A stretch of DNA of 64,000 nucleotides from Solibacillus faecavium (GTDB taxonomy: Bacteria; Bacillota; Bacilli; Bacillales_A; Planococcaceae): NCBI RefSeq assembly GCF_014836905.1, contig NZ_JACSPZ010000012.1:1-64000 (forward strand), written 5' to 3'. Both the position numbers and the translations under genes were made by a program. The notes below the pieces were generated by a model. The model saw nothing but the letters and a program-made list of their open reading frames with translations, was not told the DNA's origin and did not search any database. Positions 17,244-24,808 of the stretch are shown in pieces. Each line of letters opens with the position of its first letter. Positions within the stretch are counted from its first letter, which is position 1.

Positions 17244-17372
17244 AAAATAAAAAAGCCAGGAGGAATGTTCATCAACATATCTCCCAGGCTTTTATCCTTC
17301 CGTGACGCAAAAAAATCGCGCACCTTCTCTCGGACCAGACTATGCCTGCGCATACGGAACCCTAGAAGGTGT
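17244..17372 (-). ncRNA. Guanidine-I (ykkC) riboswitch with terminator
   Basis: Minus strand holds the conserved ykkC blocks in order: CTAGGGTTCCG (17365-17355), CTGGTCCGAGAG (about 17338-17327), ACGGAAGGATAAAAGCC (about 17305-17287). Expression platform: the hairpin GCCTGGGAG...CTCCTGGC with T6 (17290-17250). Guanidine binding is known to hold the AAGCC strand in the aptamer and so prevent terminator formation, switching the exporter genes on. Confidence 0.93.
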
Positions 17373-17392
17373 ATTTGTATTAAGTTAACGTA

Positions 17393-17421
17393 ATTATTTC
17401 ACATTTCAGCAGCTCATTCAA
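17393..17421 (-). promoter_or_regulatory. Promoter of the riboswitch/YkkCD transcript
   Basis: Minus strand: -35 TTGAAT (17421-17416), 17-base spacer, -10 AATAAT (17398-17393). Predicted start lies about 10-15 bases before the aptamer. Confidence 0.55.
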
Positions 17422-17576
17422 GTATCGGGGGTTATGACATAAGTGACAAATAATTATTGAACATTGAACTTTCATTCCCCTTAAAATCCTTTTAGTTAGC
17501 TGGTTAAACCCCTTCCCCTCACTGATTTTTTCTATGCGCTAACCACTTAAAAGCCTGTCAAAACGTATTGCATGAT

Positions 17577-17601
17577 GTTTATTAATTTTCCACAGGGGTA
17601 T
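17577..17601 (+). promoter_or_regulatory. SigB-type promoter
   Basis: GTTTAT (17577-17582), 13-base spacer, GGGTAT (17596-17601), close to the general-stress consensus GTTTAA-N12/14-GGGTAT. Located 40 bases upstream of the first glycine-zipper stress protein gene. Confidence 0.75.
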
Positions 17602-17640
17602 TTTTACACTGTGCAAGAAACTAAGGAGAGGATGATAAAC

Positions 17641-18087
17641 ATGGCAAAACATATTGTAGGTTATTATGATACTGAAGAAGAGGCAATCATGAAAATTGAA
17701 GATTTAAAACGTCAAGGCTATCGTTCAGAAGATATTTCAGTTGTAAGTAAAAATAGTTCAAATGTAGATACAATTTCAGATGAAACAGGTGCTGTTGCAG
17801 AAGGAGCTGCTACAGGAGCAGCTGCCGGCGGAGTAGTAGGCGGCGTTGGCGGCGTACTTGCTGGACTTGGCGCATTAGCAATACCAGGAATTGGACCAAT
17901 CGTGGCAGCAGGTCCGATTGTAGCCGGTTTAACAGGAGCAGCTGCTGGTGCAGGTGTCGGTGGTTTAGCTGGAGCTCTTATTGGCATGGGGATTCCAGAA
18001 GATGAAGCAAATCGTTATAGCGATTATGTAGAATCCGGCAAAATTTTAGTTATTGTAGACGAAGATTTACGAGGCCCGATTTTATAA
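17641..18087 (+). CDS. General stress protein with YflT-like domain and glycine zipper (1)
   Basis: 148 residues. The N-terminus (HIVGYYDTEEEAIMKIEDLKRQGY...DISVV) is the general-stress 17M/YflT-type domain; residues about 55-120 are a long Gly/Ala-rich glycine zipper able to insert in or lie on membranes; the C-terminus ends in GKILVIVDED. Start at ATG 17641 with AGGAGAGG upstream; the longer frame from 17572 runs through the SigB promoter. A SigB-type promoter points to induction by heat, salt or ethanol. Exact role of the family is unknown. Confidence 0.85.
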   Translation: MAKHIVGYYDTEEEAIMKIEDLKRQGYRSEDISVVSKNSSNVDTISDETGAVAEGAATGAAAGGVVGGVGGVLAGLGALAIPGIGPIVAAGPIVAGLTGAAAGAGVGGLAGALIGMGIPEDEANRYSDYVESGKILVIVDEDLRGPIL

Positions 18088-18128
18088 TTAATTATTACTG
18101 AAAATATACAGCCGAGGGGATGAAAGAT

Positions 18129-18578
18129 ATGGCAAAGCATACTGTAGGATATTATGATACAGAACAAGAGGCAGTCGCCGCAATCGAGGATTTAAAACGA
18201 CAAGGTTACCGCTCGGAGGATATTTCAATTATTAGTAAAAGCAAAACTAATATAGATAACGTTTCTACTGAGACAGGTGCTGATGTTGCAGGCGGTGCCG
18301 CTGCAGGTCTAGCTACTGGCGGGGCTTTAGGTGGCATTGGTGGTATTCTTTTAGGACTTGGAGCTCTGGCCATTCCAGGAGTAGGTCCTATCGTAGCTGC
18401 TGGACCAATCGCTACAGGGCTAACAGGATTAGCTGCTGGCGGTAGTATTGGCGGATTGGCAGGTGCCTTTGTAGGAATGGGTATTTCCGCAGAGGAAGCA
18501 GAGCGTTATGATGAGGAATTTAAAGCTGGCAAGATTTTAGTCATTGTGGACGAGGATACAAAAGGTCCACTAGTATAA
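18129..18578 (+). CDS. General stress protein with YflT-like domain and glycine zipper (2)
   Basis: 149 residues, a tandem duplicate of the preceding gene: same HTVGYYDTEQEAVAAIEDLKRQGYR-type start, glycine zipper in the middle and GKILVIVDEDTKGP end. Start at ATG 18129, GAGGGG nine bases upstream. Only 41 bases separate the two genes and no terminator lies between, so both probably answer to the SigB promoter at 17577. A terminator follows at 18595. Confidence 0.85.
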   Translation: MAKHTVGYYDTEQEAVAAIEDLKRQGYRSEDISIISKSKTNIDNVSTETGADVAGGAAAGLATGGALGGIGGILLGLGALAIPGVGPIVAAGPIATGLTGLAAGGSIGGLAGAFVGMGISAEEAERYDEEFKAGKILVIVDEDTKGPLV

Positions 18579-18594
18579 AAAAATGTACTGAAAC

Positions 18595-18639
18595 AAGGCT
18601 GTGTTGGAGGTCAAGTGACTTTCCGCCCAGCCTTTTCTT
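18595..18639 (+). terminator. Terminator of the stress protein pair
   Basis: AAGGCTG / CAGCCTT arms enclosing an inner GGAGGTCA/TGACTTTCC hairpin, followed by TTTCTT. Confidence 0.7.
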
Positions 18640-18649
18640 CAGACAAAAA

Positions 18650-18838
18650 ATAGACGGAGAAATTCCGCTTATTTGGTGGAAAACTTTAAAAACCGGAAAA
18701 ATAAAGGGAGGAATTCCGCTTATTACCCTCCAAAACAAGAAAAAATCATTTTTTTCTATGGATAAGCGGAAAAATCACCCTTATTTCCCCTTAAAATAAG
18801 GGCATCATGCAAAAAACGGGAAATTCTCCGCTTATTTT
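18650..18838. repeat. ~190 bp dispersed element, copy 2 (four palindromes)
   Basis: Second copy of the element at 6194-6384, same orientation: palindromes at about 18650, 18701, 18761 and 18815. The last unit, ACGGGAAATTCTCCGCTTATT-like, matches the last unit of copy 1 closely. Occupies the convergent intergenic region 18579-18917. Confidence 0.75.
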
Positions 18839-18871
18839 TTACATATGCTAGCTAAACCCGAATTCCACTAT

Positions 18872-18905
18872 AAAAAAACGCCACCCCTATTCATAATGAA
18901 TGGCA
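18872..18905 (-). terminator. Terminator of the queuosine operon
   Basis: Minus strand: GCCATTCAT / ATGAATAGGGGTGGC-type imperfect hairpin followed by T7, directly after the transporter stop at 18918. Confidence 0.6.
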
Positions 18906-18917
18906 TTTGTTAAAATC

Positions 18918-19484
18918 TTAACCTTTACTTACTGTTGTTATAGCTGCTTTCGCTAGACGTCGATCGTTATAAGCAAGCCCTTGACTTAAAATCATAGCTC
19001 CTACCATTTGCATTACTGTTTTCACAATTATTTGCCCCACAATTGCTGCTGGAACGGCTGCCCAAGGTATAAAACCTGCTCCTAAAGGACTTAGCCCCAC
19101 AACAACGAACACGATGGAATCCAAAAATCCCCCAACAATTCCACTATAGAACACACGCCACGCCATCGGTAATTTTAAACGTGTGTAAATTTCTGTATCG
19201 GCTGTTTCAGCAACTAAAAAGGATAGTGCAGATGCAGCTACAATAATTAACGTATCTCCTAATGAGAACGATACAGTTGCAGATAAAACTAAAGCCAGTA
19301 AGATGAACCCATATGTTTTTTTACGACCAAATTTATTTTGCACTAAATCCCGGAAAATAAATGTCGCACCAATTAAAAATGAACCCATCGGTATGATAAA
19401 TATTCCCAATTCGAGCGGGGCAAAACGGGCTGTGACAACGTTTGCCGTCACAATAGATACTAAATAAAATAAAATTCTTATCAT
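18918..19484 (-). CDS. VUT family queuosine-precursor transporter (YhhQ-like)
   Basis: 188 residues, about six membrane helices. The pattern [16 protein letters not shown] and [10 protein letters not shown]...[13 protein letters not shown] is typical of the VUT/QPTR family, whose E. coli member YhhQ takes up preQ0/preQ1. It is the third gene of a preQ1-regulated operon and overlaps the queC stop by four bases (ATGA), with GGAGGGG upstream. Most likely salvages 7-deazaguanine bases. No queD or queE gene is beside it, so part of the pathway must be elsewhere or be replaced by uptake. Confidence 0.87.
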   Translation of the reverse strand: MIRILFYLVSIVTANVVTARFAPLELGIFIIPMGSFLIGATFIFRDLVQNKFGRKKTYGFILLALVLSATVSFSLGDTLIIVAASALSFLVAETADTEIYTRLKLPMAWRVFYSGIVGGFLDSIVFVVVGLSPLGAGFIPWAAVPAAIVGQIIVKTVMQMVGAMILSQGLAYNDRRLAKAAITTVSKG

Positions 19485-20149
19485 AATACCCCTCCTATTT
19501 CCTTCGAATGTAAATACGTTTCCATCCCTTGTAATCGCAGCTTACATGCCGGGCAATCTCCGCATCCATCTGCGATAATGCCGTTATAACAAGTGAGTGT
19601 TTTCTCTCTTACATACTCAAATGCGCCAAGCTCATCGGCTAATGCCCATGTTTCGGCTTTATCAATCCACATGAGCGGTGTATGAATTACAAAGGAACTA
19701 TCCATTGATAAATTCAGTGTCACATTCAACGATTTTATAAAGATATCGCGACAGTCCGGATAACCGCTGAAATCCGTTTCGCATACACCTGTGACAATAT
19801 GCTTCGCGCCAATTTGGCTTGCCAATACACCAGCAAATGATAAAAACAATAGATTGCGCCCTGGTACAAAGGTTGATGGCAATCCGCCCTCTTCCCCTTC
19901 TTCAACCGCAATATCATCACGTGTTAAGGCATTTGGTGCGAGCTGATTCAGTAACTCCATATTCAAAATATGATGTCGTACATTCTGTTCTTCGGCAATC
20001 TTTTTAGCGCATTCAATTTCCAATGCATGCCGTTGTCCGTAATCAAATGTTACTACTTCCACTGCTTTGAAATTTTTCAATGCCCAAAACAGACATGTTG
20101 TACTATCCTGTCCGCCGCTAAATACGACGAGTGCTTTTTCATCCTTCAT
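19481..20149 (-). CDS. queC: 7-cyano-7-deazaguanine synthase
   Basis: 222 residues. N-terminal PP-loop [15 protein letters not shown] (residues 10-24) and a C-terminal zinc site C...[11 protein letters not shown] (about 190-205) are those of QueC, which converts 7-carboxy-7-deazaguanine to preQ0 using ATP and ammonia. AAAGGAG lies 8 bases before the ATG. It is preceded by its own preQ1-I riboswitch and terminator, separate from the one before queF. Length is normal. Confidence 0.96.
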   Translation of the reverse strand: MKDEKALVVFSGGQDSTTCLFWALKNFKAVEVVTFDYGQRHALEIECAKKIAEEQNVRHHILNMELLNQLAPNALTRDDIAVEEGEEGGLPSTFVPGRNLLFLSFAGVLASQIGAKHIVTGVCETDFSGYPDCRDIFIKSLNVTLNLSMDSSFVIHTPLMWIDKAETWALADELGAFEYVREKTLTCYNGIIADGCGDCPACKLRLQGMETYLHSKEIGGVL

Positions 20150-20168
20150 CTTTTTGCTCCTTTTAAAC

Positions 20169-20200
20169 GAAAAAACAGCACTAAGATTATGTGCTGTTTA
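20169..20200 (-). terminator. preQ1-controlled terminator before queC
   Basis: Minus strand: AAACAGCAC / GTGCTGTTT hairpin plus T6, immediately after the aptamer at 20204-20236. Confidence 0.8.
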
Positions 20201-20203
20201 ATC

Positions 20204-20236
20204 TTAGTTTTTTATAGAGGGTCGCTAATAACCTCT
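20204..20236 (-). ncRNA. preQ1-I riboswitch aptamer (before queC)
   Basis: Minus strand AGAGGTT, then loop ATTAGCGA, CCCTCT and the A-rich tail ATAAAAAACTAA: the preQ1 class I layout with an AGAGG/CCTCT stem and the A-rich strand that folds back as a pseudoknot. Ligand binding in this class favours termination and lowers queC and transporter expression. Confidence 0.92.
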
Positions 20237-20261
20237 TTCACCTGCAAGGTATATTTAATTT

Positions 20262-20762
20262 TTAACGGTTGTCGATTTTTTCTGGATATAAATCATGGTT
20301 CATTAAACGGTAGTTGGCAATTTCCTCATATTTCGTGCCCGGACGACCGTAATTGCACCAAGGATCAATTGAAATGCCTCCACGCGGCGTAAATTTACCC
20401 CATACTTCTATGTAGCGTGGGTCTAACAGCTTGATTAAATCGTTCATAATAATATTCACGCAGTCTTCATGGAAATCGCCATGATTACGGAAACTAAATA
20501 AATATAATTTTAATGATTTACTCTCCACGATTTTTTGATCCGGAATATATGAAATATACATCGTCGCAAAGTCCGGCTGCTGTGTAATCGGACAAAGACT
20601 CGTAAACTCCGGACAATTGAATTTCACAAAATAATCGCGGCCAACATGCATATTATCAACAGACTCCAACACTTCTGGTGCATACTCAAAAGCATATTTT
20701 ACATTTTGATTTCCTAATAACGTTAAATCCTCTAAACCATCTTTTTCGTGTCTACTAGACAT
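20262..20762 (-). CDS. queF: NADPH-dependent 7-cyano-7-deazaguanine reductase
   Basis: 166 residues, type I (YkvM-like) QueF. Active-site Cys in [11 protein letters not shown] (about residue 57), the QueF signature [22 protein letters not shown], and [17 protein letters not shown]. Reduces the nitrile of preQ0 to the aminomethyl group of preQ1 in the cytosol. Start at ATG 20762 with AAGGAGG eight bases upstream. First gene of the operon, under its own preQ1-I riboswitch. Confidence 0.96.
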   Translation of the reverse strand: MSSRHEKDGLEDLTLLGNQNVKYAFEYAPEVLESVDNMHVGRDYFVKFNCPEFTSLCPITQQPDFATMYISYIPDQKIVESKSLKLYLFSFRNHGDFHEDCVNIIMNDLIKLLDPRYIEVWGKFTPRGGISIDPWCNYGRPGTKYEEIANYRLMNHDLYPEKIDNR

Positions 20763-20841
20763 GAAAAACCCCTCCTTCATTCATACCAAAGTATCCAAAG
20801 GAGGGGTAAGCGTATCATCAATAAAAAACTACCGGATGCAA

Positions 20842-20873
20842 TAAAAAAAGCCACGTCCGATATGGACATGGCA
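20842..20873 (-). terminator. preQ1-controlled terminator before queF
   Basis: Minus strand: GCCATGTCC / GGACGTGGC hairpin with T7, about 80 bases upstream of queF and right after the first aptamer. Confidence 0.8.
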
Positions 20874-20890
20874 TAATATGCATGTATCCA

Positions 20891-20925
20891 TAGTTTTTTA
20901 TAGAGGGTATCAGCTATGAACCTCT
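20891..20925 (-). ncRNA. preQ1-I riboswitch aptamer (before queF)
   Basis: Minus strand AGAGGTT, loop CATAGCTGATA, CCCTCT, tail ATAAAAAACTA: canonical preQ1 class I aptamer. About 690 bases upstream of the second aptamer in the same operon. Confidence 0.93.
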
Positions 20926-20957
20926 CCTGAACAACTCAGGTATTTTAATCTTTCCTC

Positions 20958-20986
20958 ATTCTATTAGAAATAAAGTCCATTGTAAA
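20958..20986 (-). promoter_or_regulatory. Promoter of the queuosine operon
   Basis: Minus strand: -35 TTTACA (20986-20981), 17-base spacer, -10 TAGAAT (20963-20958); the aptamer starts about 33 bases downstream. Confidence 0.7.
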
Positions 20987-21016
20987 GAAATAATTGAAAA
21001 TATGGTACCTACCATC

Positions 21017-21361
21017 CTACACTATTGGCTTTTCAAATATAAAAACCGATACTGCCATATCTTCTTCCACCTTTATATCCGAAAATAAATGAAGCAGTTT
21101 TGAATCGACGAGCTCCTCCAATCCTTCGGGAACCTGTTGCTTATAAATTTCCTGAATCATTTGGGTTCTCGCATTGTGAATAACCTTTTTTCCTTCTTCT
21201 GATTGAATAATAAATTTTTCAGTAGGTGTCAAAATGCCGTACATCGTCGTGACAGCCATATTCTCCACGAAATGCGTATAAACTCTATCCGGTCCTTTCC
21301 CATATAGCTCTTTACGTACTTTTCGTACGATTTCATTAAAAACAGTCTCCTTCTTCCCCAT
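21017..21361 (-). CDS. DUF2294 (MpsC-like) protein
   Basis: 114 residues, cytosolic. The pattern KVRKELYGKGPDRVYTHF, MYGILTPTEKFI, GKKVIHNAR is the DUF2294 domain, also listed as the MpsC family of the MpsABC sodium-translocating system. No mpsAB genes are adjacent here. AGGGGGTG lies upstream of the ATG. Function of stand-alone copies is unknown; DNA or membrane-potential roles have been proposed for the family. Confidence 0.82.
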   Translation of the reverse strand: MGKKETVFNEIVRKVRKELYGKGPDRVYTHFVENMAVTTMYGILTPTEKFIIQSEEGKKVIHNARTQMIQEIYKQQVPEGLEELVDSKLLHLFSDIKVEEDMAVSVFIFEKPIV

Positions 21362-21433
21362 TTGTACACACCCCCTAGTTTATTCAAACTATACAATATA
21401 ACTTTTAAAAAAATAAACTCTTCTCTCTCTATC

Positions 21434-21461
21434 TTGTTCTTTTAAAACAAAATAGTATAAT
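21434..21461 (+). promoter_or_regulatory. Promoter of the TRIC-like gene
   Basis: -35 TTGTTC (21434-21439), 16-base spacer, perfect -10 TATAAT (21456-21461), giving an untranslated leader of about 165 bases. Confidence 0.65.
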
Positions 21462-21558
21462 GAAAGAAATAAATGGAATTCCAATAAAATTTTTTGTTGG
21501 AATGCTATTTGCTTTTTATAAAATGGATTGATTCGTTAGTAGGTATTGCTAATTTATT

Positions 21559-21607
21559 ACTCCACTACAAGGTCTTTTTAAAAGACGTCTTGTGGTGGAG
21601 TTTTTTG
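21559..21607 (+). terminator. Terminator inside the TRIC leader (attenuator)
   Basis: ACTCCACTACAAG / CTTGTGGTGGAGT arms with an inner GTCTTTT/AAAAGAC hairpin, followed by T6. It lies between the promoter and the start codon of the TRIC-like gene, with no plus-strand gene upstream, so it most likely acts as a leader attenuator. An earlier hairpin, ATTCCAA...TTGGAAT (about 21478-21505), is also in the leader. Confidence 0.7.
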
Positions 21608-21631
21608 TATTTTAAAGGGGGTTATAAAAGG

Positions 21632-22309
21632 ATGTCATGGGCTGTTCTTCATTTTATCGGAATTATTTCATATGCAGCAACGGGAGCATTTGTCGCTTTT
21701 GAAGCGAGATTTTCTTTTATAGGTGTATTTGCTTTAGGTTTTATTACAGCGTTTGGAGGAGGGCTGATTCGAAATGTAATTATAGGGATTCCTGTTACTG
21801 AACTGTGGGAGCAATCCACTATTTTAACAGTGTTCATAACATTAATTATCATTGTGTTAATTCCACTAAAATGGATTGATCATTGGAGAAGATGGGGAAT
21901 GTTTTTCGATTCAATTGGCCTTGCTTCCTTTGCCCTTCAAGGCGCTATGCTCGCAAGTGCAGTTTATTCCAATAATTTAGGCGTGATGATTTTGGCTGCC
22001 CTGTTTACAGGTGTCGGTGGCGGAGTAATGCGGGATGTGATCGCTGGTCGAAAACCACTTGCGTTGAAGGAAGAAATTCACGCGATATTAACGATTCTCT
22101 GTGCCCTCTCTATTTGGCTAGGCTGGAGCTCACCTCTAGCACTTACACTTATCGTAGTTATTGTAGTTGCCGTACGTTTGTCAGCCATTTATTATAAGTG
22201 GCGGCTTCCTCTGCCGTGTCATTATGAGGAAAATAGGAAAGATAGCTTTACTGATAGCAGCGTGAAGTCGAATTCAAAGTTAAAACTTGATAAATCAAAT
22301 GAAAGCTAG
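21632..22309 (+). CDS. TRIC family (UPF0126) membrane protein
   Basis: 225 residues, seven predicted membrane segments, two repeated halves each with the GGG motif: TAFGGGLIRNVIIG and TGVGGGVMRDVIAG. This is the trimeric intracellular cation channel/UPF0126 (YvgT, YicG-like) family. Start at ATG 21632 with AAAGGGGG upstream; the reading frame back to 21494 runs through the attenuator hairpin and is rejected. The transported ion or substrate (K+ in archaeal TRIC; glycine or others suggested) is not settled. Confidence 0.87.
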   Translation: MSWAVLHFIGIISYAATGAFVAFEARFSFIGVFALGFITAFGGGLIRNVIIGIPVTELWEQSTILTVFITLIIIVLIPLKWIDHWRRWGMFFDSIGLASFALQGAMLASAVYSNNLGVMILAALFTGVGGGVMRDVIAGRKPLALKEEIHAILTILCALSIWLGWSSPLALTLIVVIVVAVRLSAIYYKWRLPLPCHYEENRKDSFTDSSVKSNSKLKLDKSNES

Positions 22310-22355
22310 TAAACTATTCAAGTGCTCGTTTTATTACACAACAATATAGTAATAT

Positions 22356-22467
22356 AGTACTGTATAACCTCAAGGATACGGCTTGAGGGTCTCTACCAGG
22401 AACCTTAAAATCCTGATTACAGAAAATGATTAATCTCATTTTTTGTAATCAGGATTTTTTTATTTTC
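22356..22467 (+). ncRNA. Adenine (purine) riboswitch, pbuE type
   Basis: Aptamer about 22360-22422: TATAACCTCAA...GGCTTGAGG (P2), GTCTCTACCAGGAACC (P3 with loop), TGATTACAG. The discriminating base in GATTAC is T(U), the adenine-specific form, rather than C for guanine. It is followed by the terminator AAATCCTGATTACAG... / ...TGTAATCAGGATTT + T6 (to 22466) that competes for the same strand, as in B. subtilis pbuE (ydhL). Adenine is expected to turn the gene on. Confidence 0.95.
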
Positions 22468-22501
22468 TAAATTTTTCATCAGAAAGGATGTTTAACAGAT
22501 T

Positions 22502-23698
22502 ATGAATTTCAAAGTTATTATACTCGCATTATCAACTGTTGCTGTCGGTTTGGTTGAATTAATCGTTGGCGGTATTCTTCCAATTATTGCAACGGATTTG
22601 AATATTTCAATAAGCTCAGCCGGGCAACTAATTACGGTATTTGCCCTTATTTATGCGATTGCCGGTCCAGTGCTATTAGTTTTAACGAGTAAGGTCGAAC
22701 GGAAAAAGTTATACCTTATTTCGTTGTTTATATTTTTCATCAGTAATATCATGACTTATTTCAGTACGGATTATACCTTTATGATGATTGCCCGTGTTTT
22801 AAGTGCCATGAGTACATCACTGATTACTGTGCTCTCTTTAATAATCGCTGCAAAAGTTGTTGCACCAACGCATCGAGCTAAGGCGCTAGGTCTTATTTAT
22901 ATGGGTATTAGTTCGTCTCTTGTATTAGGCGTACCACTTGGAATTTTAATTTCCGATTATTTCGGTTGGCGTGTTATTTTCCTAGGGATTGCTCTACTAT
23001 CGGTAGGCTCTTTTATCCTGATTTCTATATATTTAGAGCGCATTCCTGGTGAAATGGCCGTTCCACTTTCACAACAATTAAAGGCAGTTGCCAGTTCAAA
23101 AATTGGTACTGCCCATCTTGCCACGATGTTTATGCTGGCAGGACATTATACAATATATGCATATTTCACTCCATTTTTGGAAACGGAGCTTAATTTGAAT
23201 TCAAGCTGGATCAGTCTTTGTTATCTATTATTCGGGATTGCTGCAGTGAGTGGTGGCGCATTTGGAGGCACACTTTCAGATAAGATTGGTGCTCCTAAAA
23301 GTATTATTATTGTCATCATTTCGTTTGCTGTCGTACTGTTCATACTACCATTCACGACCTTTTCACTTATAGTATTTATACCGGTAATGATGATTTGGGG
23401 TGCATTAAGTTGGAGTCTATCTCCACCTCAGCAAAGCTACCTGATTCAAACAGATCCAGCTACTTCGGATATTCAGCAAAGCTTTAACAATTCAGCGTTA
23501 CAAATCGGTATTTCAATGGGTTCTGGATTTGGGGGAATTGTTTTAAATCAAACAAGTACGATCTCTCATGCTGCCTGGTATGGTGGTGCCCTTGTTCTTA
23601 TAGCCCTAGCATGTGCAGTCTTCTCTTTAACAAGAAAGACGAATGTAAGAAGAGAATATAAAACGACGGCTTCGAACGTTGAACAAACAAATATCTAA
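22502..23698 (+). CDS. pbuE: MFS purine efflux pump
   Basis: 398 residues with 12 membrane helices. The N-terminus ([42 protein letters not shown]) and the [11 protein letters not shown] motif region are those of the DHA1-type major facilitator group that includes PbuE, which exports hypoxanthine and purine base analogues. The adenine riboswitch directly upstream makes PbuE the best call. Ribosome site AAAGGA is a little distant (13 bases) from the ATG. A bidirectional terminator follows. Confidence 0.92.
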   Translation: MNFKVIILALSTVAVGLVELIVGGILPIIATDLNISISSAGQLITVFALIYAIAGPVLLVLTSKVERKKLYLISLFIFFISNIMTYFSTDYTFMMIARVLSAMSTSLITVLSLIIAAKVVAPTHRAKALGLIYMGISSSLVLGVPLGILISDYFGWRVIFLGIALLSVGSFILISIYLERIPGEMAVPLSQQLKAVASSKIGTAHLATMFMLAGHYTIYAYFTPFLETELNLNSSWISLCYLLFGIAAVSGGAFGGTLSDKIGAPKSIIIVIISFAVVLFILPFTTFSLIVFIPVMMIWGALSWSLSPPQQSYLIQTDPATSDIQQSFNNSALQIGISMGSGFGGIVLNQTSTISHAAWYGGALVLIALACAVFSLTRKTNVRREYKTTASNVEQTNI

Positions 23699-23702
23699 TT
23701 TT

Positions 23703-23747
23703 AAATAGCATCATTCGGATTATAATCGAATGATGCTATTTTTATTT
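23703..23747 (+). terminator. Terminator of pbuE
   Basis: Perfect 15-base arms AAATAGCATCATTCG / CGAATGATGCTATTT with T5 after. Confidence 0.88.
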
Positions 23748-23843
23748 GGTCAGAGAACATATAGTTAATAAATGTATATTATGTTATGATAAGTAAGCCT
23801 AAAACACTCTCGAATTAAAGACATAATAATTGGAGAAAACACT

Positions 23844-24398
23844 ATGAAAAATATTAATCAATTACTAGAAGAACACAGCGAATTGAAAAGCGAACGTCTC
23901 TTTTTACGTCCGATTTCTCTTGAGGATGCCGAAGATATGTATGAATATATGGCGGATGAGGAAACAGTTAAATTCCTATTCGAACCCCATAAAGAGCTGA
24001 CTCAAACGAAGAAAATGATCGACAATTATTTTTTGAAAGAACCTCTTGGCAAGTATGCACTCGTGTTAAAGGAAAGCAATAAAATGATCGGGGCAATCGA
24101 GTTCCGCGTGCACGAATGGAACAAAAGTGGTGAACTCGGCTTTACAATGAACAGAAATTTCTGGGGAAAAGGCTATATGAATGAAGCCGGAAACTTAATA
24201 CTTAATTTAGCTTTCAATACGCTAGGCTTAGAACGGGTATTTTCGGAATCTGATACTAGAAATGCAGCATCTTCAAAATTGATGAGTCGTTTAGGTATGA
24301 CCCATGAAGGTACAATGAGAAAAAATCATATGATCCGCGGAACACTAGTGGACAGTGTGTATTATTCTATATTAAAAGAGGAATATCAACAGGCTTAA
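23844..24398 (+). CDS. GNAT acetyltransferase (RimJ/RimL type)
   Basis: 184 residues. Starts LKSERLFLRPISLEDAEDMYEYM, typical of RimJ/RimL-like N-acetyltransferases; the acetyl-CoA binding loop is in RNFWGKGYMNEAG (about residues 110-122) and the C-terminal RLGMTHEGTMRKN is the family signature. Cytosolic; transfers acetyl from acetyl-CoA to a protein N-terminus or small amine, acceptor unknown. TTGGAG lies upstream of the ATG. Monocistronic. Confidence 0.9.
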   Translation: MKNINQLLEEHSELKSERLFLRPISLEDAEDMYEYMADEETVKFLFEPHKELTQTKKMIDNYFLKEPLGKYALVLKESNKMIGAIEFRVHEWNKSGELGFTMNRNFWGKGYMNEAGNLILNLAFNTLGLERVFSESDTRNAASSKLMSRLGMTHEGTMRKNHMIRGTLVDSVYYSILKEEYQQA

Positions 24399-24462
24399 TG
24401 AAGTAGAAACACCACCGATAAAAATATATGGGGCTAGGACAAAACCTGCCTCAAAATCAAAC

Positions 24463-24507
24463 GCCGTTCAAATTTTACTAATCGTAAAATTTGAACGGCT
24501 TTATTAT
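24463..24507 (+). terminator. Terminator after the GNAT gene
   Basis: Perfect 16-base arms GCCGTTCAAATTTTAC / GTAAAATTTGAACGGC with a short loop and TTTATTATT tail. Confidence 0.8.
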
Positions 24508-24509
24508 TG

Positions 24510-24580
24510 TGTATACTTCGTAGCCGTTGTTCTCCGTTACGGCGGACGCTTTCCTAGGGGCACGGCTCGAGCCTTTAGCT
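24510..24580. repeat. GC-rich intergenic repeat fragment
   Basis: A GC-rich block containing GGCGGACGCTTTCCTAGG and GGCACGGCTCGAGCC. It resembles a repeat block that I recall from intergenic regions of many Bacillales genomes, often next to transposon remnants. This is from memory; copy number must be checked in the full genome. It directly precedes a hepT fragment. Confidence 0.45.
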
Positions 24581-24586
24581 ATGTAA

Positions 24587-24739
24587 TTAGCGAAAACGCT
24601 TATGAATATGGTAGGCTTTCGTAACATCGCTGTCCACGATTACCAAGCATTAGATCTTGATATTTTAGAAGCAATTTTAGACAAGCACATTGACGATTTT
24701 AAAGATTTCACGAAAATAGTATTAAAACTTGAAGCATAA
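24587..24739 (+). pseudogene. hepT: hepT (DUF86) toxin, C-terminal fragment
   Basis: The last 50 or so codons of a HepT-like gene: LAKTLMNMVGFRNIAVHDYQ followed by LDILEAILDKHIDDFKDF. It includes the RNxAVHxY (RX4-6H) motif of the HEPN RNase active site. The N-terminal half and any MntA-type nucleotidyltransferase antitoxin are missing; the in-frame stop at 24584 and the repeat block come directly before it. Likely a remnant of a HepT/MntA toxin-antitoxin locus. There is no ribosome site before the ATG at 24602. Confidence 0.75.
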
Positions 24740-24746
24740 CTAAATA

Positions 24747-24788
24747 AAATAGGCCGGTTTTCTTTTATAGAAACACGGCCTATTTTTT
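24747..24788. terminator. Bidirectional terminator
   Basis: AAAATAGGCCG / CGGCCTATTTTTT hairpin between the hepT remnant and the convergent diguanylate cyclase gene. Confidence 0.75.
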
Positions 24789-24808
24789 CTAACTATATAA
24801 TGTCAATT

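Noticed and set aside
21494-21631. N-terminal extension of the TRIC protein
   Set aside because: Codes through the leader hairpins; ATG 21632 has the ribosome site.
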